NCBI GenBank assembly: GCA_944385055.1
Contig: CALWVT010000002.1
Location: forward strand, 124,001 to 188,000
DNA: 64,000 nucleotides
Source: an uncultured Clostridia bacterium
GTDB taxonomy: Bacteria > Bacillota > Clostridia > Oscillospirales > Acutalibacteraceae
Direction of reading: 5' to 3'
The translations under genes were made by a program, and so were the position numbers. Under the pieces are notes generated by a model that was not told the DNA's origin, did no database searches, and saw nothing but the letters and a program-made list of their open reading frames with translations. Positions 52,597 to 61,995 of the stretch are shown one piece after another (the stretch's first letter is position 1; each line of letters opens with the position of its first letter).

Positions 52597-53853
52597 TTGA
52601 AAATCTTGGTAATCAATGCAGGGAGCTCTTCGTTAAAGTATCAGTTCCTGGATATGAAAAATGAGAAGGTGCTCGCGAAGGGCAACTGCGAGCGCATCGG
52701 CGAGGAGGCCGCGGGTTTCCACTATAAGACGGCCGACAACCGCCGCGTCGATTTGACGATGCCGTTAAAGACCCATATCGAGGCCCTCAACCAGGTCGTC
52801 AAGACGCTGATGGACCCCGAGGTCGGCGCCGTGAAGAGCATGAAGGAAATCGATGCGATCGGCCACCGCGTGGCACAGGGCGGCCCGACGTTCTCAAAGT
52901 CCGTGCACATCACGCCCGAAGTGGAAAAGCAGATCGAAGACCTGATCCCGCTCGCGCCGCTGCACAACGGTCCGGAGCTCGAAGGCATCCGCGCGTGCAA
53001 GAAGGTTTTCGGCGACAAAGTCCCGCAGGTTGCCGTTTTTGATACGAGCTTCCATGCAACCATGCCCCCGAAGGCGTACCTGTATGCGATTCCGTACCGC
53101 TACTATGAAAAATATAAGATCCGCCGCTACGGCTTCCACGGCACGAGCCACCGCTATGTCAGCCACAAATGCGCAGAGCTGATGGGCCGCCCGATCGATA
53201 CCTTAAAGATGATCACCTGCCACATCGGCAACGGCTCCTCGATTGCCGCCATCCGCCACGGCAAGGTCATCGACACGAGCATGGGCCTGACGCCGCTCGA
53301 CGGCTTCATGATGGGCACGCGCTGCGGCTCTTTGGACCCGTCCATCGTGACGTATTTGATGGAAAAAGAGAACTTAAGCCCCGAAGAAATGAACCGCATC
53401 CTCAATGAGGAATCCGGCATGCTCGGCGTGTCCGGCCTGTCCAGCGACGACCGCGACATCGCAAAGGGTGAGATCGAGGGCAACCCGCGCGCCATTTTGA
53501 CGCATGAGATGCTCGTTTACCAGATCGTGAAGTTTATCGGCGCTTACGTCGCGGCCCTCGGCGGCCTCGACTGCCTCGTCTTTACGGCCGGCATCGGCGA
53601 AAACCAGGTGGACCTGCGCCGCAACATCTGCCGCGGCCTGTTCTATCTGGGCATCGAGGTCGACGACGCCGCGAACCACCAGATGGTCGGCGGCAAGGCC
53701 GGCGAGATCAGCACGGAACGCAGCCGCATCCCGGTGTGGGTCGTGCCGACGAACGAGGAGCTTTTGATCGCCCGCGATACGCAGGACATCGTCACGCGCC
53801 TGCGCTATGCGCTGACGGAGGATAAGACGGTCGTCGACCCGCTCGACGTCTGA
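52597..53853 (+). CDS. ackA: Acetate kinase
   Basis: AckA makes ATP from acetyl phosphate and ADP during fermentation. The 418-residue product starts KILVINAGSSSLKYQ and has IGHRVAQGG, APLHNGPELEGIRACKK, VFDTSFHATMPPKAYLYAIP, RRYGFHGTSHRYVS, HIGNGSSIAAI and FTAGIGENQ, all conserved and intact. The start is TTG at 52597 behind AAAGGAG. A phosphotransacetylase gene is not adjacent. It is followed by a strong bidirectional terminator. Confidence 0.96.
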   Translation: MKILVINAGSSSLKYQFLDMKNEKVLAKGNCERIGEEAAGFHYKTADNRRVDLTMPLKTHIEALNQVVKTLMDPEVGAVKSMKEIDAIGHRVAQGGPTFSKSVHITPEVEKQIEDLIPLAPLHNGPELEGIRACKKVFGDKVPQVAVFDTSFHATMPPKAYLYAIPYRYYEKYKIRRYGFHGTSHRYVSHKCAELMGRPIDTLKMITCHIGNGSSIAAIRHGKVIDTSMGLTPLDGFMMGTRCGSLDPSIVTYLMEKENLSPEEMNRILNEESGMLGVSGLSSDDRDIAKGEIEGNPRAILTHEMLVYQIVKFIGAYVAALGGLDCLVFTAGIGENQVDLRRNICRGLFYLGIEVDDAANHQMVGGKAGEISTERSRIPVWVVPTNEELLIARDTQDIVTRLRYALTEDKTVVDPLDV

Positions 53854-53895
53854 GCGCGGCAGGCAGCCCGTTTCCGTTTTCATTCCGTAAATAAA

Positions 53896-53945
53896 CCCCA
53901 AAAAGGGCCGGACGCTTTTTGTGAGGCGTCCGGCCCTTTTTATTA
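53896..53945. terminator. Strong bidirectional terminator after ackA
   Basis: A perfect 15-bp stem (53901-53915 and 53926-53940) with T-runs on both sides, between the convergent ackA and VanZ-like genes. Confidence 0.92.
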
Positions 53946-53966
53946 TGATTTTTATATGATTAAGGA

Positions 53967-54581
53967 TTATCCCGCAAACGAAAAGCTCGTCAGGCCGCCC
54001 GTAACACACGGGAAGAAAACGAATTGCGAGACCCACGGCAGCAGCACGCAGAAGAGCTTTTCACGCCGCAGCCGTGCAGGCGCGTCCCACTTTACCTGCA
54101 GGGCCTTCCACCGCGGCCGCAGCGCGTGAAACAGCGCACAGCCCAGCGCCGCCCCGAGCACGTTGAGGAGCCAGTCGTTGAGGCTGGTCGTCCGCCAGTT
54201 TAACAGCTGCAAAAGTTCAATGCACAGCGCCCAGCCCGCCGCGGCCGCAATCGTTTTGCGTGCCGTTTCCTGCCAGGCAAGCGGCCACAAAAACCCGAAG
54301 GGCACAAAGCTCAAAATGAGTTTGACGTCCCCGGCCGGATTCTTTAAAATCGGCGCCAGCGGCAGCAAATTGAGCTCTTTGTCCCAGTTTTCCGGGTGAA
54401 TATCGACCACGCTCGGCAGCCCCAAAAGGGCAAGCGCCCCCGCACTCGTACAGAGGAACACCAGGACCGCCGCGCAGTGCCCCGCCGGCGGCCGGTTTTC
54501 CCGCGCGCCGACATAGCAGTACCAGAATTCCAGAAAGATTCCAAAGGGGAGGATGATCGCCATCGCCAACAGTGCTTCCAT
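53967..54581 (-). CDS. VanZ-like membrane protein
   Basis: The 204-residue protein has about five hydrophobic segments and the VanZ core: INLLPLAPILKN-type LNLLPLAPILKN, LILSFVPFGFLWPL, CIELLQLLNWRTTSLNDWLLNVLGAALGC. VanZ proteins are linked with low-level teicoplanin or lipoglycopeptide resistance and wall homeostasis, but most family members have no known role. ATG 54581 follows AAAGGGA. It lies 38 bases after the histidine kinase, as the last gene of the three-gene unit. Confidence 0.85.
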   Translation of the reverse strand: MEALLAMAIILPFGIFLEFWYCYVGARENRPPAGHCAAVLVFLCTSAGALALLGLPSVVDIHPENWDKELNLLPLAPILKNPAGDVKLILSFVPFGFLWPLAWQETARKTIAAAAGWALCIELLQLLNWRTTSLNDWLLNVLGAALGCALFHALRPRWKALQVKWDAPARLRREKLFCVLLPWVSQFVFFPCVTGGLTSFSFAG

Positions 54582-54619
54582 AAACCGATTCCCTTTCTGC
54601 CGTTTGCCCCGTGCGGGCC

Positions 54620-57034
54620 TCAATCCGTTTTGCCGTCCTCCGCGCTGCCGGGAAGCGGCTGCGGCGTTTGATTCGTCAGCGGCATCTTGACCTCGGCGGT
54701 GAATAGGTCCGCCTGCGAGAAGATCCGGAAGCGCCCGCCGCACGCCTGCGTAAACGTCTGTGCAATCGAAAGGCCCAGGCCGCTGCCGGAAGTCGAGCGG
54801 TTTTTATCACCGCGCACAAAACGCTCGAGCAGCGCGTCCACGTCGCCAATCTCATATTTGGACGTATTGCGCACCGTCGCGACCGCTTCCGTGCCGTGGA
54901 TGGAAAGCGTCAGATAGACGCGGGAATCCTCCAGCGAATACTGCAAAGCGTTTTGCAGAAGGTTCTGGAACACGCGGTACATGCGGTCGCCGTCCGTGAA
55001 CACATAGACGGGCGTTTCCGGAATCTGCGCGCGCACCTGGACCGGCGAGGCCGCAATCGCCGCGTCCATGTCGGCGAGTGTCTGCCGCAAAAGCTTCCCA
55101 AAATCGAGGACCTTCGGCGTCATCGGCAGGTTTCCCGTTGCGGCCTTCGAGACATCGAACACATCGAGCACCATCGTCTTTAGGCGATTCGACTTCTGTG
55201 CGAGGATGTTGACGTAGTCGCGCGCGGCGGGGGAGAGGTCCTCCTGCTGCAATAGGTCAACGTAGCTGATAATCGAGGTCAAGGGCGTCTTTAAGTCGTG
55301 GCTGACGTTTGTAATCAGTTCCACTTTCAGCCGTTCGCTCTTCATGCGGTCTTCAATGGCGTTTTCAATGCCGTCCTGAATGGCGTTTAAGTCCTTTCCC
55401 GCCTGCGTGAGCTGTTCGCAGCCGCCGAGTTCGATGGGGGCCGGCGATTCGCCCGCACGGATTTTTTCGAGTTGATAGCCGAGCTTTGACATCTGTGCGC
55501 CAAAATAATCGACCTGCTTTTTATAGTGCGAAAAGAGCACGAAAACGACGGCAACGCCGGCCGCGGCCAGAAGCGCCACGAAAAAGTTCCAATAAAACGT
55601 GCCGGCAATCAGGAAGATCACACCGGCGACGAGTGCGAGTGCACCCACAATGCCCTCCACCGGCCGAAACTGCCGCACAAGCACCTGCTGCAGCGGGGTC
55701 CGCTGGAGGTTTTGTGCACGGCGCTGTGCCCCGCGCCGGTAAGCGTTTCGGATAAACGAGTACTTATCGAATGTAAAATTCCACAGGTCGTTGATGAAGA
55801 AGTAGGCTACTATCGTATAATAATAGCACATCAGCGCCCCTATGACAATGAATTGCTGCACTTCTCCCACCGTCGTGTGCGGATTCCCGCTGAGGATCCG
55901 GACACTGTACGGAATCAATAGCCCCAAAAGGCAGAACCCAAGAAGCAGCGGGATCTTAATCTCCAGGGCAACCGCCCCCGTCACGCGCGCCCAGAACCGG
56001 TCGCCCATCACTTTGCCCGGCGCGAACACGGCGGTCACCACCAAGCACAGGATCCCGAAAAGGAGGCTCCGGGTGCCTACCCATTCGATGGGCTGCGCAA
56101 AGCCGATGGTCGACGCTACCGCTTCGAGTTCCCCGCCGAGCACCGATTCCGGCCGCATTGCCATCGTCACGACCCGCTGCCCGCTCGACGTGTTGTAGAC
56201 GTTCGGCGCGAGTTCGTCGTTATAAATGGAGAGCCATTCCTGCGAAAGCGGCGTCCCGTCCTGCATGCCCTCCATCGTAAACGTGCCGTCGGAGGAAAGC
56301 GTTGCCGAAAGCCACAGCGTGAAGCCTTCCGGCAGGGCGTCGCGCTGCAGAGGGTCCGTCGTGTTTTCGTTCCACGTTTTCCCGTTATCCACGATGCGGT
56401 AGAGAATGTCCCGCGGCGTTGTCACGTCGTGGTACATGCCGTCCGCAAAGTCAAAATAGGAAATGGAATCGCCGTCCCGGATGCCGGAAGCCACCAAGCC
56501 CCCGGATGTGTCCGTACCGAGCGGCAGGCCGTCGGCCCCTTCATAGTTTTGATTCCATGCGTCGTCGGGCAGCAGGATGTTCTGTTCCTTGGCGATGCGT
56601 TCGAGTTCCTGGTGGTACGCTTCGCCTGTCTGCGCCTCGATATTCGCAAAAACCCCTTCGGATTCTGCATTCTGGTAATCCGCGTAGAGCTGCGAATTGT
56701 AATACACGCGATCGGGCGCCGCGTTGAGCAGGTCCAAGAGCTTTTGCGACGCAAATTTGTGGTAGGCGTTCGTCTGGTCAAACGACGCCGCCTGGGAGTC
56801 CTGATCGATCTGCTGGATCGACAGCCCCTCCGCTTCTCCCAGGACCAACAGCCCCGCGCCGCTTCCGGCGGCCGTCAAAAGCAGGAGCAGCGTCAGCAGA
56901 AACGCGGGCCATCCGATAAAGGACAAGCGCCGCGGGGTTTTTTCCGGCAGCGGCCGCGCGTGCGCCTCGTGCATCTGGCGGAACGATTCGTCCGGTTTTT
57001 TAATGGGACGGGAGTTTTTCCATTTTGTAGCCAA
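54620..57034 (-). CDS. Sensor histidine kinase (two-component system)
   Basis: The 804-residue kinase starts with a basic cytoplasmic stretch and a transmembrane helix (about 40-65). A large extracytoplasmic sensor (about 70-325) follows, then several further transmembrane segments (about 330-355, 365-390, 400-420 and two near 470-515). HisKA with the phospho-acceptor His579 (VSHDLKTPLTS) and HATPase_c with QNLLQNALQYS (N box) and TSGSGLGLSIAQTF (G2 box) follow. The start is TTG at 57034, overlapping the response regulator by 35 bases. The extra membrane helices make it unusual. The signal is unknown; wall-active compounds are possible given VanZ. Confidence 0.9.
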   Translation of the reverse strand: MATKWKNSRPIKKPDESFRQMHEAHARPLPEKTPRRLSFIGWPAFLLTLLLLLTAAGSGAGLLVLGEAEGLSIQQIDQDSQAASFDQTNAYHKFASQKLLDLLNAAPDRVYYNSQLYADYQNAESEGVFANIEAQTGEAYHQELERIAKEQNILLPDDAWNQNYEGADGLPLGTDTSGGLVASGIRDGDSISYFDFADGMYHDVTTPRDILYRIVDNGKTWNENTTDPLQRDALPEGFTLWLSATLSSDGTFTMEGMQDGTPLSQEWLSIYNDELAPNVYNTSSGQRVVTMAMRPESVLGGELEAVASTIGFAQPIEWVGTRSLLFGILCLVVTAVFAPGKVMGDRFWARVTGAVALEIKIPLLLGFCLLGLLIPYSVRILSGNPHTTVGEVQQFIVIGALMCYYYTIVAYFFINDLWNFTFDKYSFIRNAYRRGAQRRAQNLQRTPLQQVLVRQFRPVEGIVGALALVAGVIFLIAGTFYWNFFVALLAAAGVAVVFVLFSHYKKQVDYFGAQMSKLGYQLEKIRAGESPAPIELGGCEQLTQAGKDLNAIQDGIENAIEDRMKSERLKVELITNVSHDLKTPLTSIISYVDLLQQEDLSPAARDYVNILAQKSNRLKTMVLDVFDVSKAATGNLPMTPKVLDFGKLLRQTLADMDAAIAASPVQVRAQIPETPVYVFTDGDRMYRVFQNLLQNALQYSLEDSRVYLTLSIHGTEAVATVRNTSKYEIGDVDALLERFVRGDKNRSTSGSGLGLSIAQTFTQACGGRFRIFSQADLFTAEVKMPLTNQTPQPLPGSAEDGKTD

Positions 57035-57710
57035 GTCCCCACACCACCTTTAAGTATTCTGGTTCTTTCGGATTCAATTCGATTTTTTCACGGATGCGGC
57101 GGATGTGCACCATCACCGTGTTTTCGACGGCGTACGCCTCTTCATTCCACACGCGGCGGTAAATCTCCTCCGCCGGGAAAATGCGGCCCATGTTCTCCAT
57201 CAAAAGGGCCACAATCTTCGTCTCGGTCGCCGTCAGGCGCACGGGTTCCCCGTCGGCGGAAAGCGTGTGCGTCTGCGGGTCAAACGAAAGCCTTCCCGTG
57301 CGCAGGATGCCCCGCTGTGCCTCGTCGTGCGCGCCGCCGAGCGTATTGTAGCGGCGCATCTGCGAGCGCACGCGCGCCAAAAGCTCCATCGGATTAAACG
57401 GCTTCGTGACGTAGTCGTCCGCCCCCATCGAGAGGCCGAGGATTTTGTCGCTGTCCTCGCTTTTGGCCGACAGCACGATGATCGGCAGGTTCCGCTTTTC
57501 ACGGATCTTCATCACCGCGGAAAGCCCGTCGAGCTTCGGCATCATCACGTCGATAATCAATAGGTGAATCTCCGGGTCCGTCACCTGTTCGAGCGCCTGC
57601 ATGCCGTCGTACGCGCAGACCGGTGTATATCCCTCCTTTTGCAGCAAGAGCGCAATCGCCCGCGTAATTTCACGGTCGTCGTCCACGACCAAGATCTTTT
57701 CGCCATTCAT
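57000..57710 (-). CDS. OmpR/PhoB-family response regulator
   Basis: The 236-residue protein has a receiver domain (about 1-120) with the acidic pocket DDD (10-12), phospho-acceptor Asp54 in [13 protein letters not shown] and Lys in [13 protein letters not shown], then a winged-helix DNA-binding domain with [29 protein letters not shown] and [11 protein letters not shown]...[15 protein letters not shown] 57710 follows GGAGGGAGAAACGT. It partners with the overlapping kinase. Direct repeats upstream of its own promoter suggest autoregulation. Confidence 0.94.
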   Translation of the reverse strand: MNGEKILVVDDDREITRAIALLLQKEGYTPVCAYDGMQALEQVTDPEIHLLIIDVMMPKLDGLSAVMKIREKRNLPIIVLSAKSEDSDKILGLSMGADDYVTKPFNPMELLARVRSQMRRYNTLGGAHDEAQRGILRTGRLSFDPQTHTLSADGEPVRLTATETKIVALLMENMGRIFPAEEIYRRVWNEEAYAVENTVMVHIRRIREKIELNPKEPEYLKVVWGLGYKMEKLPSH

Positions 57711-57731
57711 ACGTTTCTCCCTCCGTCTATC

Positions 57732-57775
57732 AGTATACGACCGGTTTCTTACGAATCCCCCGACAGAATTCTTAC
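57732..57775 (-). promoter_or_regulatory. Two-component operon promoter with direct repeats
   Basis: On the minus strand two copies of GTAAGAA (57775-57769 and 57752-57746) lie 23 bases apart, about two helical turns, upstream of a TATACT -10 box (57737-57732) with no good -35 box. This is the arrangement expected for activation by an OmpR-family regulator. Confidence 0.55.
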
Positions 57776-57919
57776 AAATTTCTGACGATGCATCCGCTGT
57801 CCGTTCGATTGGTTCGTCGGATTCGGTTTCATTTTACCACAGTTTTTCCGTTAAAAAAACTTTCGCCCATGGGCAAAATGTGTTATACTGAGCATAAGAA
57901 TGTGCAAGGAGGAAACAAC

Positions 57920-59584
57920 GTGACGGATATTGAGATTGCACAACAGGCACACATGCTGCCCATTACCGAAATTGCGAAAGCGCTCGGCGCGCGGGAAGAG
58001 GAGATTTCCCCCTACGGCCGCTATAAGGCAAAGCTTCTGCAGCCGCTTTCGGACCGCCTTTCCGAAAAGCCCGACGGCAAGCTCGTGCTGGTCACCGCGA
58101 TTAACCCGACGCCCGCCGGCGAGGGCAAAACGACAACGACGATCGGCTTAGGCGAAGCGATGCAGCGCATCGGCAAAAAGGCAGTCATCGCGCTGCGCGA
58201 GCCGAGTTTGGGCCCGGTTTTCGGCATCAAGGGCGGTGCGGCCGGCGGCGGCTACGCGCAGGTCGTGCCGATGGAGGACATTAACCTCCACTTTACCGGC
58301 GACATGCACGCGATCACCGCGGCCAATAACCTTCTGTGCGCGCTTTTGGACAACCACATCCATCAGGGCAACGCCTTGAACATCGACACGCGCCGCATCC
58401 TGATTACGCGCTGCATGGACATGAATGACCGCGCGCTGCGCCAGGTCGTCGTGGGCCTGGGCGGCAAGGCGAACGGCTTTGTGCGGGAGGACGGCTTCTG
58501 CATCACGGTCGCGAGCGAAGTCATGGCGGTTTTCTGCCTGGCGCGCGATTTGGGCGACCTCAAAGAGCGCCTGTCCCGCATCCTCGTGGCGTATTCCGTG
58601 GACGGCCGCCCCGTCTATGCCGGCGACCTGCACGCAGAGGGCGCCATGGCGGCGCTTTTAAAGGAAGCCATCGACCCGAACCTCGTCCAGACGCTCGAAA
58701 ATACGCCCGCGCTCATGCACGGCGGCCCGTTTGCGAACATCGCCCACGGCTGCAACAGCGTGCGCGCCACGCGCCTCGGCTTAAAACTTGCCGATTACTG
58801 CATCACGGAGGCGGGTTTCGGCAGCGATTTGGGCGCCGAGAAATTCCTGGACATCAAGTGCCGCATGGCGGGGCTTACGCCTTCCGCCATTGTGATCGTT
58901 GCGACGGACCGCGCGCTCAAATATAACGGCGGCGTGCCGAAGGCGGACGTCGCGAAGCCGAACCTCGAAGCGCTCAAAAAGGGCATCGTAAACCTCGGCG
59001 CGCATATCGAGAATATGCGCAAGTACGGCGTCCCCGTCGTCGTCGCGATCAACCGCTTTGCGGCCGACCCGGAAGAGGAACTCTCCTATATCGAGTCGTA
59101 CTGCAACGAGCAGGGCGCTCAGTTTGCACTCTCGGAAGTCTTCGCCAAGGGCGGGGAAGGCGGCGTCGCGCTCGCCGAAAAAGTCATCGAGGCGTGCGAA
59201 AAGCCGAATCATTTCCATTATCTCTACGAGGACAGCCTTTCGACGGAAGAAAAGATCCGCACGATCGCGCGCGAGATCTACGGCGCTTCCGACGTCCTCT
59301 TTACGAAGAAGGCGCGCCGCGCGTTAAAGGATATCGCCGCCCTGGGCGCGGAAAAGCTGCCCGTCTGCATCGCGAAAACGCAGTATTCGCTCTCCGACGA
59401 CGCGTCGCTGCTCGGCCGCCCGAAGGACTTCTCCATCACGATCCGCGATTTGAAGCTCTCCAACGGCGCGGGGTTCGTCGTCGCCTATGCGGGCGATATT
59501 ATGGTCATGCCGGGTCTGCCGAAGGTGCCGGCCGCAAACAACATTACGGTTTCGGACGACGGCGTGATCTCCGGCCTGTTCTAA
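57920..59584 (+). CDS. fhs: Formate--tetrahydrofolate ligase
   Basis: The 554-residue enzyme makes 10-formyl-THF from formate, THF and ATP. It has the P-loop [18 protein letters not shown] at about 63-80, [40 protein letters not shown], and the VVAINRF segment near 375. The start is GTG at 57920 behind AAGGAGG; the upstream in-frame extension lacks conserved residues. A TATACT at 57884-57889 may be its -10 box. With the metH-like gene it points to active one-carbon metabolism; the other Wood-Ljungdahl genes are not here. Confidence 0.96.
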   Translation: MTDIEIAQQAHMLPITEIAKALGAREEEISPYGRYKAKLLQPLSDRLSEKPDGKLVLVTAINPTPAGEGKTTTTIGLGEAMQRIGKKAVIALREPSLGPVFGIKGGAAGGGYAQVVPMEDINLHFTGDMHAITAANNLLCALLDNHIHQGNALNIDTRRILITRCMDMNDRALRQVVVGLGGKANGFVREDGFCITVASEVMAVFCLARDLGDLKERLSRILVAYSVDGRPVYAGDLHAEGAMAALLKEAIDPNLVQTLENTPALMHGGPFANIAHGCNSVRATRLGLKLADYCITEAGFGSDLGAEKFLDIKCRMAGLTPSAIVIVATDRALKYNGGVPKADVAKPNLEALKKGIVNLGAHIENMRKYGVPVVVAINRFAADPEEELSYIESYCNEQGAQFALSEVFAKGGEGGVALAEKVIEACEKPNHFHYLYEDSLSTEEKIRTIAREIYGASDVLFTKKARRALKDIAALGAEKLPVCIAKTQYSLSDDASLLGRPKDFSITIRDLKLSNGAGFVVAYAGDIMVMPGLPKVPAANNITVSDDGVISGLF

Positions 59585-59608
59585 GGGGGTGGCATTCTGC
59601 AACAGAAT

Positions 59609-60064
59609 GTGTTTGTAACGAACAGCCCCGAGGAGACGCAGGCTTTCGGCGAGGCGCTCGCCAAGACCCTGCAGGGCGGCGAAGTGCTCGCGCTGTTCGG
59701 CCCCATGGGCATGGGGAAGACGGCGTTTACGCGCGGGCTCGCGGCGGGACTCGGGACCGGCGGGGTGTCGAGCCCCACGTTTGCGCTCGTCCATGTCTAT
59801 TCCGGCGGCCGCCTGCCGCTTTATCATTTCGATATGTACCGCGTTTCCGGCTGGGACGACCTCGAGACGACCGGGTATTTTGACTATTTGGAAGCCCCCG
59901 GCGTCGTCGTCATCGAGTGGAGCGAACGGATTGAGGCGGCATTGCCCCCAAACGCTGTGCGCATCACGTTTGCCCCCGGGGAAGGGGAGAACCAGCGCCG
60001 CCTCACGGTTGAGGACCCGCGCGGAGAAAAGGGAGGGGTTTCGCTTGAAGATTCTCGCAATTGA
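59609..60064 (+). CDS. tsaE: tRNA threonylcarbamoyladenosine biosynthesis ATPase TsaE
   Basis: TsaE is the ATPase that helps the TsaBD complex make t6A37 in ANN-decoding tRNAs. The 151-residue product has Walker A GPMGMGKTAFTRGLAAGLG at about 31-49, SSPTFALVHVY, the LYHFDMYR segment and VVIEWSERI. The start is uncertain: GTG at 59609 is given, but the SD AAGGGGG at 59583-59589 is better placed for CTG or ATT at about 59594-59597. It overlaps tsaB by 20 bases, and begins just after fhs. Confidence 0.92.
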   Translation: MFVTNSPEETQAFGEALAKTLQGGEVLALFGPMGMGKTAFTRGLAAGLGTGGVSSPTFALVHVYSGGRLPLYHFDMYRVSGWDDLETTGYFDYLEAPGVVVIEWSERIEAALPPNAVRITFAPGEGENQRRLTVEDPRGEKGGVSLEDSRN

Positions 60065-60749
60065 CAGCTCCGCGGGCCCGGCGTCCGTGTGTGTGTGGGA
60101 GGACGGCAGGCTCCTCGGCGAGTGCTACACAAACGTCCGCCTGACGCACAGCCAGACGCTGATGCCGATGCTCGAAGGTGTGCTTTCCTTTGCGCGCGTG
60201 CCGCTTTCGGAGATCGATGTGTTCGCGGTGTCCGCGGGCCCGGGCTCCTTTACGGGCGTGCGCATCGGCGTCGCGAGCATCAAGGGCGTCGCCTTTGCCC
60301 AGGGAAAGCCCTGCGCCGGCGTCTCGACGCTCGAGGCGATGGCGCAGAACCTGCGGTTGCTCGACTGCACGGCCTGCTGCGTGATGGATGCCCGCTGCGG
60401 GCAGGTGTATAACGCGGTGTTCCGCATCGAAAACGGCGTCCTTTCGCGCCTGACGCCGGACCGCGCGCTCTCCATTGAAGCGCTCGCGCAGGAATGCCAA
60501 GGCTATCCCGGCCCGCTCGTGCTCGTCGGCGACGGCGCGGCGCTTTGTGCGAAGAGCCCGCTGTTTGAGGCGCTTTCCGCCCGTTTGGCCCCGGAACCGC
60601 TGCGCTTCCAGCGTGCAAGCGGCGTCGCGGCCTGTGCCGGCCGCATGGCCGAAGCGGGCGCGCTCGTTTCCGCGAAAGACCTCTTGCCCGTTTATCTGCG
60701 CCCGCCCCAGGCACAGCGCGCGTTGGCGCGAAAAAAGGACAATCCATAA
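60045..60749 (+). CDS. tsaB: tRNA threonylcarbamoyladenosine biosynthesis protein TsaB
   Basis: The 234-residue protein has the ASKHA fold of TsaB: KILAIDSSAGPASVCV at the N-terminus, LTHSQTLMPMLEGVL, the AVSAGPGSFTGVRIGVASIKGVAFA signature and CCVMDARCGQVYNAVF. TsaB is a scaffold that binds TsaD and TsaE. The start is TTG at 60045 behind GGGAGGGG, within the end of tsaE. TsaD and RimI, the usual next genes, are missing here. Confidence 0.93.
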   Translation: MKILAIDSSAGPASVCVWEDGRLLGECYTNVRLTHSQTLMPMLEGVLSFARVPLSEIDVFAVSAGPGSFTGVRIGVASIKGVAFAQGKPCAGVSTLEAMAQNLRLLDCTACCVMDARCGQVYNAVFRIENGVLSRLTPDRALSIEALAQECQGYPGPLVLVGDGAALCAKSPLFEALSARLAPEPLRFQRASGVAACAGRMAEAGALVSAKDLLPVYLRPPQAQRALARKKDNP

Positions 60750-60834
60750 ACAGAAATCAGCCGAAAAGCCGTGTCCAGACAATAGAACGGACGGACACGG
60801 CTTTTTCGGAATGTCAAAAAAGGAGACAAGTCAT

Positions 60835-61278
60835 ATGTTAGCAATCGGATGTGACCACGGCGGATTCCAGTTAAAGAAAGCCATCGAGGCGTATCTGGAA
60901 GAACGCGGGATCGAATATAAGGATTTCGGCTGCCCGGATGAGACGAGCGTCGATTACCCGCCCATCGCGGCGGCCGTCGCCCACAGCATCGCAAACGGCG
61001 AGTGCGAGCGCGGCATCCTCTGCTGCGGCACGGGCATCGGCATGAGCATCTCCGCCAATAAGGTCGACGGCATTCGCGCCGCCGTGTGCACGGAGCCCTA
61101 CAGCACCGAAATGACCCGCCGGCACAATAACTGCAACTGCCTGTGCTTAGGCGGCCGCGTTTTGTCGCCGGAAAAGGCGCTCGAGCTCGTCCGGATCTAT
61201 CTGGATACCCCCTACGAGGGCGGGCGCCACCAGCGCCGCCTCGATATGATTGCGCAAATCGAGCGGGGCGAACTGTAA
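60835..61278 (+). CDS. rpiB: Ribose-5-phosphate isomerase B
   Basis: The 147-residue enzyme interconverts ribose 5-phosphate and ribulose 5-phosphate. It has GCDHGGFQLKKAI at the N-terminus, DFGCPDETSVDYP, and the active-site Cys region CCGTGIGMSISANKVDGIRAA, as well as RRHNNCNCLCLGGR. ATG 60835 follows AAAAAGGAGA. It complements the arabinose operon in the pentose phosphate pathway, though not in the same unit. A single enzyme for D-allose 6-phosphate is less likely by sequence. Confidence 0.94.
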   Translation: MLAIGCDHGGFQLKKAIEAYLEERGIEYKDFGCPDETSVDYPPIAAAVAHSIANGECERGILCCGTGIGMSISANKVDGIRAAVCTEPYSTEMTRRHNNCNCLCLGGRVLSPEKALELVRIYLDTPYEGGRHQRRLDMIAQIERGEL

Positions 61279-61336
61279 ACCGGGTTAATTGCGATCGAAA
61301 ATCAAAAGAAAACCAAGATCGAAAGGAGGGCTTGTG

Positions 61337-61966
61337 ATGGCCTCAGTAACCATTTTGGATCATCCGCTGCTTCAGCATAAACTTTCCATTCTGCGCGACC
61401 GGCACACCGGCAGCAAGGAGTTCCGCGAGCTCATCAGCGAAATTGCAATGTTTGAGTGCTACGAGGCGACGCGCGACCTGCCGCTTGTGGAGACGACCGT
61501 CGAGACGCCGATCTGCGAGGCGAAGACCAAGGTCATCGCCGGCCGCAAACTCGCGTTCGTGCCGATTTTGCGCGCCGGCCTCGGCATGGTGGAGGGCGTT
61601 TTGCGCATGGTGCCGGCCGCGAAAGTCGGCCACATCGGCCTGTACCGCGACCCCAAAACGCTCAAGCCCGTGGAGTATTACAGCAAACTCCCAAGCGACA
61701 TCGAGGAGCGCGAGGTCATCGTGCTCGACCCGATGCTCGCGACCGGCGGCTCCGGTTCCGACGCCGTGACGATCATCAAGCGCAGCCACCCGAAGCGCAT
61801 CAAATTCATGTGCATTCTCGCGGCGCCAGAGGGCGTCCGGGCCTTTACGGCCGCACATCCCGATGTCCCGCTGTACTGCGCGGCGGTCGACCAATGCTTA
61901 AATGACCACGGCTACATTGTGCCCGGTCTCGGCGACGCCGGCGACCGCATTTTCGGCACGCTGTAA
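61337..61966 (+). CDS. upp: Uracil phosphoribosyltransferase
   Basis: Upp salvages uracil to UMP with PRPP. The 209-residue product starts [19 protein letters not shown] and has [16 protein letters not shown], the PRPP loop [18 protein letters not shown] and the uracil-binding tail [19 protein letters not shown] 61337 follows AAAGGAGGG. The order rpiB-upp is common in Firmicutes and they are probably in one transcript. Confidence 0.96.
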   Translation: MASVTILDHPLLQHKLSILRDRHTGSKEFRELISEIAMFECYEATRDLPLVETTVETPICEAKTKVIAGRKLAFVPILRAGLGMVEGVLRMVPAAKVGHIGLYRDPKTLKPVEYYSKLPSDIEEREVIVLDPMLATGGSGSDAVTIIKRSHPKRIKFMCILAAPEGVRAFTAAHPDVPLYCAAVDQCLNDHGYIVPGLGDAGDRIFGTL

Positions 61967-61995
61967 AGGCTGTATTTTTAAAAGGAGACAGGAAA

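Noticed and set aside
60475..60834. N-terminal extension of RpiB into tsaB
   Set aside because: The extra 120 residues are a frame-shifted reading of tsaB; the SD and conserved N-terminus support ATG 60835.
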